Shown here: positions 1 to 10,858 of the stretch, in pieces
How positions within the stretch are numbered: the first letter of the stretch is position 1
Layout of the letters: each line of letters opens with the position of its first letter
From: Boswellia sacra
Taxonomy: Eukaryota > Streptophyta > Magnoliopsida > Sapindales > Burseraceae
Direction: 5' to 3'
Length of the DNA stretch: 64,000 nt
Assembly: GCA_013180625.2 (NCBI GenBank)
Contig: SNVD02006886.1
Location: 124,001 to 188,000, forward strand
Position numbers and translations under genes: made by a program
The notes under the pieces: model-generated
What the model was told of the DNA's origin: nothing
Seen by the model: only the letters and a program-made list of their open reading frames with translations
Database searches by the model: none

Positions 1-968
1 TCTTAATAATATAAAATTCTTTGATAATTTAATACCTAAAAATAAAAATAATGATAAAGTAACACCACTTAGACTTAATTAAAAGCATATAAATTAACAA
101 AACGACTTAATGAGTGTTATTGGACCAAAATTAATTTTAAATTTTTTCTTACATATATATATATATATATATTTGAAAAGAAGATTATAGATATAAATAT
201 TGATAGATTGAACACCTTTTCAATGAATATATAGCTTTTATAAACCTAAAAATAAGAATATTAAATTAAATGTAAAATTATGAATCCCTCCCAAAATGAC
301 AACATAAATATTCTAATTAACTAGGAAAAATTAAAAACATCCAAATGAATTCTCTTCTCCTTGACCCTTAAAAAAAAAAAAAACCTTGAACCATAAATGA
401 GTTTTACAAATTACTAAATTAGAGAGAGCAAGCTTGAATAAAAGTTAAAAAAAAAAATTAAGGTCAACTTTACAACTTACTATGATTTAACTGGATCAAT
501 AATTTAAGTGATTCGACACTTGCAAAAACAATGATAATAATAATAAAAAACAATAAAAATAAAAAACAATAAAAATAAAAAATTCTTATCTATGAGATAT
601 ATATTATCAGTATAACTTTAAAACCTCAACTAAAAGATAACCATACATTCTTCAGTAGAAGAAAATAAAATCAAATGACTTCCAACTTTGTATTGAATTA
701 TATTGTGCATAATTTCATAAACCTAATTAATATGGTTTAATACAAAATCCTATATTGCTAGCATTGTGGTACATTATATTAAATTATTATTTATTCCATA
801 TATAACTGTGTATATAGGAGGATAATAAGGAAACCCTCTTTCCTTTGAAAATGATCTTTGGAATCAAAATTTTTATTTTGTTCCTTCACTAGCTCTTGAT
901 GATATTCTCATGAACAAGGAATTCTCAACAACTTATTTGTGAAGGTCAAGTGTCATCTCCATGGTATT
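1..968. other. AT-rich intergenic sequence
   Basis: No gene is visible. The stretch is strongly AT-rich, with short A-runs and a small TA repeat near 151-172. Its right part (about 599-903) is a diverged copy of 6303-6615. The remainder shows no recognisable coding, RNA or transposon feature. Confidence 0.7.
599..903 (+). repeat. Diverged segmental duplication, copy 1
   Basis: Read side by side with 6303-6615, the same ordered blocks occur in the same orientation: a stretch around 'ttcttcagt', then 'ataaaatcaaat', 'cataaacctaattaat', 'tatatagg' and a final block ending in 'ttttgttcc'. The two copies differ by many substitutions and small indels. They flank retroelement A, which begins 66 bp after this copy, so a local duplication of ordinary intergenic DNA probably predates or accompanied that insertion. 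Confidence 0.75.
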
Positions 969-1662
969 TGTTGTGAAGAAGAGTGGCACACATACTCACA
1001 AGTAGCTTATCGCAGAATTAATCTAGGAGATTAAGCACATACTCAAGCAAAGTAAAAACAAAGAAAAACACAAGAACACAAGGTTTATAATGGTTCAAAC
1101 CACAATACGTGATCCTATGTCTAGTTGCTGGTGATAATCAATCCACTATAATAAAAAACAAGAGATACAAGAGATACAAGAGTGTTTAAGAGGAACAACT
1201 AGAAGAAATTTAGCCTCTCACGCTCCAAGAGGGCTACCAATCTTTCTAAACCCTAACCCTCTTTTCTTTCTTTCTTTTTTAGATCTCTCCTTAACTCTTT
1301 TACACTGAATAACACGTCTCTTATTTATAGTCCAAGGCTTATGGGCCAATTTCTTGCGTAACAAGTAATCCTATTTTGACTAGGAAATAGACTCGCACTC
1401 TTGTGCCATAGTATCCATGCTCCTACGCCAACTTTCTATCCAGATGCATCCACAAATCTAGAATCCATGCTCCTGTGCCAAATTACTGGTGCTTCTGTGC
1501 CAATCCGCACTCCCACGCGAAGCTCATCGTACAGGTGCACCAACCTTCTACTCTACGTGTTTGACGCTGCATCTGATGCATACGTGGCACTTTAGCACCA
1601 CTTTAGCTATGCGCCCACACTACTTTTTTACCTGCAGTACACAAGTTGAGCCACAGACTTCA
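969..1662 (-). repeat. 3' LTR of element A
   Basis: Direct repeat of 5095-5785. It contains degenerate short repeats built on 'tgctcctacgccaact' in its distal third. The inner edge adjoins a polypurine tract on the minus strand. Confidence 0.9.
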
Positions 1663-1741
1663 CAAATCTCCACCTTGGATCAAGCTTGTGTTTCCATACT
1701 ATAAACCACCATAGGAGATTCCAACCATGTCTATCTTCAAG

Positions 1742-2530
1742 CTATGTTGTTCCAAACATCATATGTATCAAGTCGAAAATAAGAACTGAACTTACACATG
1801 CAACCAACTTGGAGACCATGCCAGTTGAATTCATGTCAACATGAACTTTAACTATTGACCAATCAACTCCATCAATAATACCATTGACAAGATACAACTT
1901 GACATCAACATCTTCGCAACTTGTATCACCTATAAGTTCTTGCAAGCACAATGCTTCCTTAAGAATTTCAGTTATAGCATTGTCTTCCTCAATTGTTCGT
2001 ACACCTTTGAGGTATCTACAAGATTCATAGCTTCTCAATGAACTCTTTCTAGATATGCTATAAACCAGTACACTAAACTTCTTACACAAGCCAGTATAGG
2101 CCTACAAACTATGGAGTACATCAAACATCTAACAACCCTTACATAAAGAATTTCAGTCATCTCCTCCTTGTTTTCAACAGTTTCAGGAGATAGAATGATA
2201 AAGCTTTGAATGTGCAACCAAAGACTTCTGAACCTTCTTCCCTTCAACCATGTTGAACTTCTACAAGTGTTTTCTAAATACAACCATCATGAGACAATGA
2301 TAACCGATTTCCATCTCTGCCTCTACTGATTTTCATCACAAGTCACTTCCTAGCACTTTCAAAGTCTTTCATCTCAAATTCCATATTTAGCTGAGATTTT
2401 TACTTTTTAACATCTATTATATTGTTTGGCTCAAACAACATATCAATAATATATAATAACAAAAGATTTCTCACTCCATTTTCAAGCAAAGAATTCATTT
2501 TTATGATGTCTCAACTATGTATCTCTACTA
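1742..2530 (-). pseudogene. RT and RNase H remnant of element A
   Basis: Near 2475-2424 the minus strand encodes LLLLYIIDML, where copia reverse transcriptases normally carry YVDDML. It is followed by MEFEMKDF and EISR, matching the end of the RT palm. Frame fragments at 2283-2035 and 2089-1742 resemble the RNase H region, with an end of the type 'IIDG...VKVHVDM'. The N-terminal half of RT, between integrase and this block, is not recognisable, so an internal deletion is likely. The catalytic Asp pair is also altered. Confidence 0.7.
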
Positions 2531-2989
2531 CACATAGCTTTCTTACAACTTCGAAAATCACTATCATCAACCTTCTCTGACATTAACAATAAACAAGTTA
2601 TAAGATTAGCATAAACATACCTTAAGGTGCAACTTTGACTCTTCTAGCAAATTTCTCTTGCTAGCTAATGATTCCTCAAGTTCTCAGACTCATCACAGAC
2701 TTCTACCATGTCACCGTGTTTTTCTACTTCAACCACCACTTCCATTTGAGAATTTCTAGAATCAAGGAGCTCCACCTCAGCTTCAACTCCATTTGCAACT
2801 TTACTAGTTTTAGGTTGTACCTCAGAATTGACTATATCTGCATCTTCAGTTCTAAGCCGAATATTCGTTTTACAGCCCTCAAAATGCCATTTTGATTCTC
2901 TAAACATGACATTTCTACAAGAAAAACATTTTGACATATTCAAATATTGGCACCACAACTTGTATCCCTTCACACCTTCTGGTTAGCCA

Positions 2990-3893
2990 ACAAATATGCA
3001 CTTCGTTGCTCTTGGCTCTAACTTGTCTTGTTTGATAGGTGCATAAGCCACACAACCAAACGCTTCCAAATGATTATAGCTCATAGATGAACCTATCCAC
3101 ACTTCTTTTGATGCCTTACAATCAATTTTAGATGATGGACATTTATTGATTAAATATGCCACTGTGTTGACTGCTTCTCCCTAACATTCCTTAGGCATTC
3201 CAACGCTCAACAACATGCCGCTAATCCTTGTTGTTCTTCCTTTCAGCCAAGCCACTACAAGGTCCAGGATACTGTCTTGTGCCTCATAACTCCCTAATTG
3301 TTACAAAATCGGTTGAATTCTTCATTCAAGAACTCCAAACCATTATCGGTTCTAAGCTTCAGAACCTTTATTCCCATTTGGATCTTAACCATCTTTTTCC
3401 AATCTTGAAATTTTTGGAGTGCCTTGTCCTTAGTCTTCAAAATGTATACCCACACCTTCCTTGAGTAGTCATCAACAATGGTCATGAAGTATCTACCTCC
3501 ACCTAAAGTTGCATACTTAGATGGACCTCATAAGTCTGCATGAACATAACTTAGAGTCTTATTAGTAGTGCAAGTTGGAGACGAGAATTTAACCTTTTTT
3601 GCTTTCCCAAAACCGCAATGCTCCAAGTTAACTCCACACAACAAGTCTTGTTTTTGCACTTCTTGAAGCCTTCTTTCACTTACATGGTCAAGCCTCTTAT
3701 GATACAAGTAGGCTTTATCATCTAATTTTGAAACCACATTTGCCTTTCCAATTATCGTGCTACCTTGGAGAATATAAATGCCTTTTTCTCTTACACCTTT
3801 CATTACAACTAGACAACCTTGTGTAACTTTCAAGGTGCCATTCTCTACTTTGAAACTATAGCCATTGGAATCAAGCATACTGAGTGAAATCAA
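2990..3893 (-). pseudogene. Pre-integrase and integrase remnant of element A
   Basis: The frame at 3893-3528 carries the GAG-pre-integrase segment with LYHKRLDHVS, the diverged H...H part of the integrase zinc-binding region. The frame at 3485-3294 carries integrase core text including DDYSRKVWVY and LRTDNGLEF, the second catalytic Asp region of the DDE core. Downstream fragments down to about 2990 resemble the integrase C-terminal part. In-frame stops and shifts break the chain, so this is a dead pol. Confidence 0.82.
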
Positions 3894-4190
3894 ATTCCTC
3901 TTTAATTTAGGAATCTACCTCACGGCATTCAAAACTTTTTCAAAACCTCTATAAGTTTTAATCCTAACTGTACCAATGCCCGCCACTCTACAAGCTTTGT
4001 CGTTTCTTAGCAAAACACATCCACTATCAATCTTTTCATAAGATTCAAACTAGCTTCTATGTGGTGTCATGTGAAATATACAACCAGAGTCTAAAACCCA
4101 ACATGCATTCTGAACTTTGTGCTGTCACTACTAACATATTAGACTAACATATCAGAACTCTAATATCCATCCTTTACAATTGCAGCATCA

Positions 4191-4894
4191 CTATTTTCTT
4201 TGCTCCTTACCTTTCCCGTTCTTGTTTCTTTTAGGACAAAACCTCCAAATATGCCCCTCCTCATAAAAATGATAGCATATTATAGCTTTCTTACCCCTTG
4301 ACTTCGACCTTGAGTGTGACTTGCCCTTGTACTCACGTTTGTCACTCTTACCTCTAACATGTAGCCCTTCACCCGAGTGTTTACCTAACTCGTTCTTCCT
4401 TTGGAGATCTGTTGAATTCAACTCACCAATCGCATCATCAAGTGACAATATGTCTTCCTACCATGCTTCAAAATATCTAAAAGGGTCTCATATGATTTTG
4501 GAAGAGAATATAACAGCACCAAAGCTTTATCCTTATCATCATATTCTATTTGTATATTTTCTGGGTCTAGGCACAGTTTGTTAAATTCATCAATATGGCC
4601 TTGCAAGTTCTTATCCTTAGTCATTTTGGAAGTAAAGAATTTTCCCTTTAAATACAACCTACTCGACAGATTTTTTGTCATATAAAGGCTTTCAAACTTT
4701 AACCATACCTCGGTCACAGTTTTCATATGAGAAACCTTCCTTAACACCTTATCACTTAAATAGAGAACTAACGTGTTATAGGCCTTCTTCATGATATCGC
4801 TCCTCTTTTCAATGCTGTAGCTTTTTGACGTCTTGCTTTTAGCCCCAAGTGCTTCAACCAATCCTAGGTTGCCTAAAAAGGCCAACATCTTCAT
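4191..4894 (-). pseudogene. Gag remnant of element A
   Basis: Two overlapping minus-strand frames (4894-4418 and 4448-4191) together resemble a copia Gag: a UBN2-like helical region, a basic linker rich in Lys/Arg/Ser, then a zinc-knuckle position. The knuckle reads CYHFYEEGHIWRFC, so the second Cys of CX2CX4HX4C has become Phe and metal binding should fail. A frameshift separates the two parts. No initiating methionine is evident for the N-terminal portion. Confidence 0.8.
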
Positions 4895-5079
4895 CCTCCA
4901 AATAGTGAAGTAATCGCTGCCATCAAACTTATCAATCTCGTACTAACTAGTTGATACAGCCATAACATGAATTTCTTCGAACACCTCACACACTGCGTAA
5001 CTACGAGTTAGGACTTTTGTCGAACACCTATTGTGTTGAGAACTTCTGGCCGCCAAAGACTCCAAACAGCCGTAACTAG

Positions 5080-5091
5080 GCTCTGACACCA
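5080..5091 (-). promoter_or_regulatory. Primer-binding site of element A (tRNA-iMet type)
   Basis: The minus strand reads TGGTGTCAGAGC directly after the 5' LTR. This differs by one base from TGGTATCAGAGC, the widely used plant initiator-methionine tRNA primer site. Confidence 0.85.
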
Positions 5092-5094
5092 ATT

Positions 5095-5785
5095 TGTTGT
5101 GAAGAAGCGTCACACACACACTCACAAGTAGCTTATCACATAATTAATTTAGGAGATTAGGCACACACCCAAGCAAAGTAAAAACAAAGAAAAACAAAAG
5201 ACCATAATGATTTATACTGATTCAGACCACAATACCTGATCTTACATCCAGTTACTAGTGATGATCAATCCACTATAATGAAAAACAAGAGATACAAGAG
5301 TGTTTACTAGGGACAACTAGAAGAAATTTAGTCTCTCACACTCCAAGAAGGCTAGCAATCTCTTTAAACCCTAACCCTCTTTTCTTTCTTTCTGCCTTTT
5401 CTAGCTCTCTCCTCAACTCTTTTACATTGAAAAACATGTCCCTTGTTTGTAGTCCAAAGCTTATAGGCTAATTTCTTGCGTAACAAGTAATCTTATTTTG
5501 ACTAGGAAATAGACTCGCGCTCTTGTGCCAGAGTACGTGCGCTCCTACACCAACTCTTTGTCTAGAGGCATCCACAAACCCATAATCCATGCTCCTGCAT
5601 CAAATTACTCGCGCTCCTGTGCCAATCTGTGCTCCTGCGCGATGAGCTTCGTGCGGGTTTGCCAACCTTCTGTCTCTGCATGTTTGACACTACATCTGAT
5701 GAGTACTTGGTGCTTTGGCGCCACTTCATTGGCATGCATGCGCGAATTCTCTGCCTGTACTACACAAGTTGAGCCACAAACTTCA
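5095..5785 (-). repeat. 5' LTR of element A
   Basis: Direct repeat of 969-1662, collinear over its whole length with scattered substitutions. The inner edge is followed, in element sense, by the primer-binding site. Confidence 0.9.
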
Positions 5786-6801
5786 TAGTGTTTTTATAAG
5801 AGAAACTGCATACGTGTGTAAATGCAGGGAACCTCTACGTTTATAAAAATAATTAAAATTTGATTTTAGTTAATTTTTAACATCTTATATATTAACTTAT
5901 GTAAAAAAAATTAATTTTTATATATTTATATTTGCCATCTACACCAGAATGAGAGTTTACCTTATTAGTTTAATTAGAATATCGAAAATGAGTTAGAAAT
6001 GGAATCAAATAAAAATTTCTAAATCTAAACAGTGGTCTAGAAGTGATAGAGGATTGCTCATAATCCACCTATATATTAATTGTTATGGTATATATAATTA
6101 TAATAGAAGTAGCAAATATGCTAGCATTGCAATAGCATTTCTTAATTAGTTTCTTTTTTTTTTTATGTAAAATCAAATCATGGTTTCAAGAACTCTATGC
6201 AATATATATTATTCAATACTTTGGATTTGATTTGATTAATTCTATCTTTTAGTACGTGTAATGTTTGACTATCTTTTTATTGACATTTTAAAAGTTAAAC
6301 TCATATATATTATATGAGCTCAACTTTTAAAATCTCAATTAAAATGCAGTCATTCTTCTTCAGTGCAAGATAATAAAATCAAATAAAATTCATCTATATA
6401 TTGAATCATATTGTGTATAATATTATAAACCTAATTAATTTTGTTCAATAAAAACCTAAAATGCCCATATCGTGCTCCTTGTATTTTAAATTATATTATT
6501 TTATATTTATAACTTTCAATATATAGGCGAATATCAAGCAACCCTCTATCACTTTGAAAACATTCTCTAGAAATAAAGCCTCTATTTTGTTCCATTTTAT
6601 AGTAGCTCATGTTTTTATTCTTATTAAGCTAATTAATATGGTTAACTTTTGTTTTGCTGTCACTAGATATTGTAATTATAGTGTAAACCAAGTGAATGCG
6701 ATAACTTATAAATTAAATCAAAATTCTATTATTTTAAATATATTGAGATTGCCTGCATGTGCATAGTTCCTCATAACACCTTTATGGAGATAACTCTTGC
6801 T
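5786..6801. other. Intergenic AT-rich sequence
   Basis: No gene was recognised. It contains duplication copy 2 (6303-6615). The remainder is A/T-rich unique-looking sequence between element A and the solo LTR. Confidence 0.6.
6303..6615 (+). repeat. Diverged segmental duplication, copy 2
   Basis: Same-orientation partner of 599-903, with the same block order. It lies about 520 bp beyond the right LTR of element A. No coding potential was recognised in either copy. Confidence 0.75.
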
Positions 6802-7686
6802 TGTAAGTTCTGGAAGTATGCAGTTATAAGAAATATAATAGTAAACTATAATGTAAATCAACACAAGAGGATTTTTACTTGGCTCGGTTATAAAACCTAC
6901 ATCCACGGACAATTATAGAGCTGTGATTCACTAAGTTCTTGTTTGTACAATCTTTAGGATAGTTTATAGTGTTGACTTACTCTCACACACTGACCTAATC
7001 TTTGTAAAACAAAATCCCGCCAAGATCTTAAACTCTAGTGACACTGCTCACTCTATGTCGCAGATAACTTAACAACACACTGTTAAGTTATACATAACAA
7101 TGACATCTGACGTTGAATTATACAAACACTTAACTCGCAAGTTCTCTCAAGTGTCTACTAACTCAATCAAACCTAATCAAATATTCATACACGATTTCTA
7201 CCTATCATACATGAATCAAAGACTCAAAGAATCAAATCAATGAAGCATTTCCAATTTGCGTTGAAGCTCTCCTCTCAGTTCTTGGAATGTTGTGACATAG
7301 AATCTCCCAAACTCAATCGACTAATCAGCCAACTTCCCAACAAAGTTATGTAAAAATAACTTTGTATATATAGTGAGAGGCTTGGACGAAATCTCCTTAA
7401 AATCCTGTAAAAATTATAATCAACGTCATATTAGGATAATGAGAAATATAATAAGAAGATATATAATTAAACTCCTAAAGGAATTAGGACACAAATAAAT
7501 ATTCTCCTATTTTAATTAGAATACAAGAAACAATATCATAATCTAAGGATATATTTATTGTAAACCAAATACTTCCTATAATATTCTTCTAGAAATAGTA
7601 AAATAGGAATCGACATAATATTTTAGTTTTATCACAAGTTGTACAAAAAATAACATGTGCATGGCACATGCACGTTGACACCAACA
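6802..7686 (-). mobile_element. Solo LTR of retroelement family B
   Basis: This 885-bp segment is collinear with the LTRs of element B (24582-25151 plus 31762-32076, and 40285-41157). It starts TGTAAGTTC and ends GACACCAACA on the plus strand. It is flanked by a perfect 5-bp target duplication TTGCT (6797-6801 and 7687-7691). No internal sequence is present, so unequal or intra-element LTR recombination removed the coding part. A TATA-like CTATATATAC lies near 7366-7380 on the minus strand, consistent with element sense. It is clearly diverged from the element B copies. Confidence 0.95.
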
Positions 7687-7691
7687 TTGCT

Positions 7692-8441
7692 CAAGATCAA
7701 TCACCAGTAACCTCCAAGATTTCTTATCGTATTCATATTTACAAAAACATGAGTAAGATATACGTTGCTTCCTCCAAAGGCAGAGCTTTGGCTTCAATAC
7801 TCCTGAACTAAAATTTGTATTTCGTAACACTATTTGTTTATGTTTGAAATTCACATTTATCATGTTGGGATCGATATTAGCTAGTTAAAGTACGCTACTG
7901 CAAGTTTGATAGATATTTTCAAAGGTTTCAGATTTGTTCAACAACTTCGATGAATCAATATCTTTTTATTGATGGATGGAAGTTTCTTCTTGATCTCTAC
8001 CTTCTCTGTTGGGCTTTAGCTGTAACTTACCCGGTATACACCTTTTTTTTATTTACAAAGAAGTGGAAAATGTTAAAAAAAAAGATTAAATATACCATTT
8101 TTTCTTATTTTTATGTTCATTCCTTTCCTTTTTTTTTTTTGCAAAATAAAAATGGGTACATTGTAATGTACCAGATGTTTTGTAGCATAACACTCTCTTG
8201 GGAGAAGTTTAATTTCAGAGGATTTACTATATTCAGTATTAATTTGTGAAATTATTGTTGTTTTGGTTCATGCATTTGAATAATTTAGTTACTTGGGTAC
8301 AAAATGTAATTAATGTGGGAATCCAAACCTTGAAATTTAAATCACAACTTATTTGTTTCTTACTTTAAAACATGTGCTTCTCCCTTGTGCAAGAATCATA
8401 CCTGATCAAATCTTTTGCATGGACTGCGTTGTGAACATGTT
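7692..8441. other. Intergenic host sequence between two insertions
   Basis: No recognisable gene. Short open stretches on both strands (for example 7950-8249, which translates to a hydrophobic, Phe/Leu-rich peptide) show no known motif and are probably chance frames in AT-rich DNA. Element D inserts at the right edge, in ATGTT. Confidence 0.55.
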
Positions 8442-9018
8442 TGTTGGAATAAAAAGGTTTTAAATTTTATGAGTTATGAATTATAATTATGCATGAGTTA
8501 CAAAATTCATTGCATGAGTTACATAGTTTAATTTCATTTGTAGATTACATAATTTATTAAGCACATTATGTTATAGGAGTTACACTATTAATTATATAGG
8601 TTACAATGTCTAGGATACTAGTATATAAGGAGCTCTTTATGTTCAATTTTAGTAACTTATTATCAACGCCATCACTTTCCTATTTTCATTTTCAAAATTC
8701 TACAATTTTGCAACTATGACTTGTAAGACTGGTTCATATTCTTTCGGTGATCGTGCTCATCGAGGAGAGTGGCTTAGAGCTATTGGGTTGTATCTTAGAG
8801 CCCTTAAGGATCGTCTTTTACCCGTACGAAGGAGAGGACTCTTTGGCTTTAGGACAACGCTTTACGCGTGCCTCTCATAGCACATGCCAGATTTTTCTAA
8901 CTTGCTTTTATAGTTTTTATGTTTGTTATTTATTTTGTTATTTGTTTATTTAATATATTTAAAATAATATTGATTGAGCATGTGTTATTTGGTGAATTAA
9001 TAATATTTTTCAATAACA
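8442..9018 (+). repeat. 5' LTR of element D
   Basis: Starts TGTTGG and ends ATAACA. A TATA box TATATAAGG is at 8622-8630. From about 8730 to 8890 the LTR turns markedly GC-richer and is conserved with the LTRs of element E, including the 20-bp motif GGACTCTTTGGCTTTAGGAC at 8836-8855. Confidence 0.93.
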
Positions 9019-9036
9019 ATCTAAAGCCAAAGAGTA
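9019..9036 (+). promoter_or_regulatory. Non-tRNA-like primer-binding site of element D
   Basis: The two bases AT and then CTAAAGCCAAAGAGT (9021-9035) follow the 5' LTR. This is not a TGG-starting site complementary to a tRNA 3' end. It is the exact 15-nt reverse complement of ACTCTTTGGCTTTAG at 8838-8852 inside the LTR. Element E has CTAAAGCCAAA at the same offset after its LTR. The role as primer site is inferred from position and from conservation in a second element. Confidence 0.6.
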
Positions 9037-9166
9037 CTTACTCGTTTGTTTTAATATTCATATATATTTTGTAAATTTTAATTTGTTTATTCTAATTATA
9101 TAATTGTGTGTGTATTTATTATAACATAATATTTAATTAATAAATTATTGCTTGGTTTGGTTTAAA

Positions 9167-9197
<31 letters not shown>

Positions 9198-9484
9198 CAA
9201 GGTGACTTACAAAGTATTTTTCTACATATCATAATATTTCTTAAAGTTTGTTTTAAATTCATTTAAGACTTGAAGTTATGTTTGCAATAGAATAATAAAT
9301 TATTCAGAAAAAATTTGAAATATTTAATACATTAAATTTTATCTATAAAACTGAAGGTTATATTTTTTTAATACATTAATTTCGGCTATTGAACCAACCA
9401 GTCAACCTAGCAATACATCTACAACCCAAGAAGCCTCTAGTTCCACTTCTACTTCCATAACTCAAATGTCAAAAAAGGAGATAG
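9037..9484 (+). pseudogene. Leader and broken Gag N-terminus of element D
   Basis: The leader is AT-rich, with a TA microsatellite at about 9167-9192. From about 9383 the plus strand encodes AIEPTSQPSNTSTTQEASSS followed by TSTSITQMSKKEI, a low-complexity Thr/Ser start typical of copia Gag N-termini. The frame then runs into the solo LTR at 9485. No upstream ATG is seen in this frame. The Gag segment normally following this leader, roughly 100 residues, is missing, so sequence was lost at the insertion point. Confidence 0.6.
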
Positions 9485-10855
9485 TGATGAACACTTAAAT
9501 GTGTATGTTTAATAAGAGCTTAGTTCATCATATTGCATTAATAGTGTCATTAAATTCCTCAACTTAAGCATATTTGTACTTTTTTAATCTTTGGAATTAA
9601 CTTCATCTTAATTTTGGTTTTGTTACAGGTTCGTAAAATAGACATAACTCTCTATTTATAGATCATAATGGTGCAAATCTTAATGTTTTGGAAAGCTAAT
9701 TAAATTATCTACAAGATTGTATTTCACAAGCATCATCAAATTCTGGCTCTTAGTGGACCAAAAATGGGCTTGAAGTGAACCCATCTAAAGTTTCGGCCCA
9801 GTCTGACCATGACTCAGTATTTTGACCATATCTCTCAGAATATGTATCCAAATCGTATAAATCAAGATGTTCTAGAAATCTGAGAGAAATATCTATGACT
9901 TTCATGAAGACATGTGATTAAAATTCACTATAATTCAAGGTCAAAATCTGTGGTCAAAGTTAGTTCACCTAATTACCCCAATTGTCAAAGTTGGTGCATC
10001 TAATATTTTGACAATTATTCCTTTGTAATTTGACAAGTTTTTCCCTGAATGTCTCTATAAATAGAGGTGCCTTGTGACCTATTGGGGGCATCTTGGCCTT
10101 AGCTAGGATATTGTATTGTGTATCTCTTGTTATTGTGTTTTTCTCTCTAGTGTGTTAATGTTATTAATGAATTTCCTTTTTCTTGCAATTTGTTTTCTTT
10201 CTCTGATAATGTTCTTCTAATTTCTCTTTTGCTAAGGTGAAAGGATGAAACCCTTGTTATGAGACTAAGGATTCTCTAACCCTTGATATGTGCTTAATTA
10301 TCATAATCTTATGTTGTTTATTTTATATGATTTATATTTACTTTCTTAATCAATTTTGACACCATTCGTAAAGTGGAGGTCTTGATCCATTGTAGACAAT
10401 CCTTGGCACATCAAATGCTTGGATCCTTTCTAGATGTCATATGGTTTTTCCTTACCGACACGAATCTAGTTAGGAACCTTGATTTGTTGTTGACATTTGG
10501 AGATTGGCACATTGGATGCTTGAACCCATTTACAAGTAGTGATATAAATATTGGTAATGAAGCAAAATATAATTCATATAACTAAAATGGGTTGTTTATC
10601 CTTATTCGAAATATCAAGGGCGGATCCCTTAACCTTAGCTCTCATTATCATTGTGTTAATTTCTTTTGTGTTATTCTCATTATTGTTTAAGAACTTGATC
10701 TTTACGCATATTTGTTGATATTATCTTACCATCCCTTTGAATCATCAATATCATATTTGCTTACTTATAATTTGTAGCGCTAAAATCCCCTTCCTCATGG
10801 ATCAACCCCGGTCTTACCGGGTTTATTACTTCGACACTCCTATACTTGGGAGACA
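9485..10855 (+). mobile_element. Ty3/gypsy-type solo LTR inside element D gag
   Basis: A 1.37-kb non-coding block interrupts the Gag reading frame. It starts TGATGAACAC and ends GGGAGACA. It has a TATA box CTATAAATAG at 10055-10064, followed by a T-rich leader. Its end carries the CGACACTCC...CTTGGGAGAC text typical of gypsy LTR ends that precede the primer site. No gypsy coding region is present, so it is read as a solo LTR. No matching target duplication was found (GATAG left, GTCCT right). Together with the missing Gag segment, this suggests deletion at the junction. Confidence 0.7.
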
Positions 10856-10858
10856 GTC

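Larger units (their letters stand above)
969..5785 (-). mobile_element. Ty1/copia retrotransposon A, decayed
   Basis: A minus-strand LTR element of about 4.8 kb. Its LTRs are 969-1662 and 5095-5785; in element sense they start TGAAG and end CAACA. An initiator-Met-type primer site lies at 5080-5091, next to the right (5') LTR. A purine tract reading AAGGTGGAGATTTG on the minus strand abuts the left (3') LTR. The internal order is gag, pre-integrase, integrase, RT remnant and RNase H, which is the Ty1/copia order. The interior is only about 3.4 kb, and every domain carries stops or frameshifts. No convincing 5-bp target duplication remains (GTATT left, TAGTG right), which fits great age or a rearranged flank. 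Confidence 0.92.

Noticed and set aside
7950..8249. 99-codon hydrophobic open frame
   Set aside because: Composition follows T-rich DNA; no motif, no homologous family recognised and no gene-like context.
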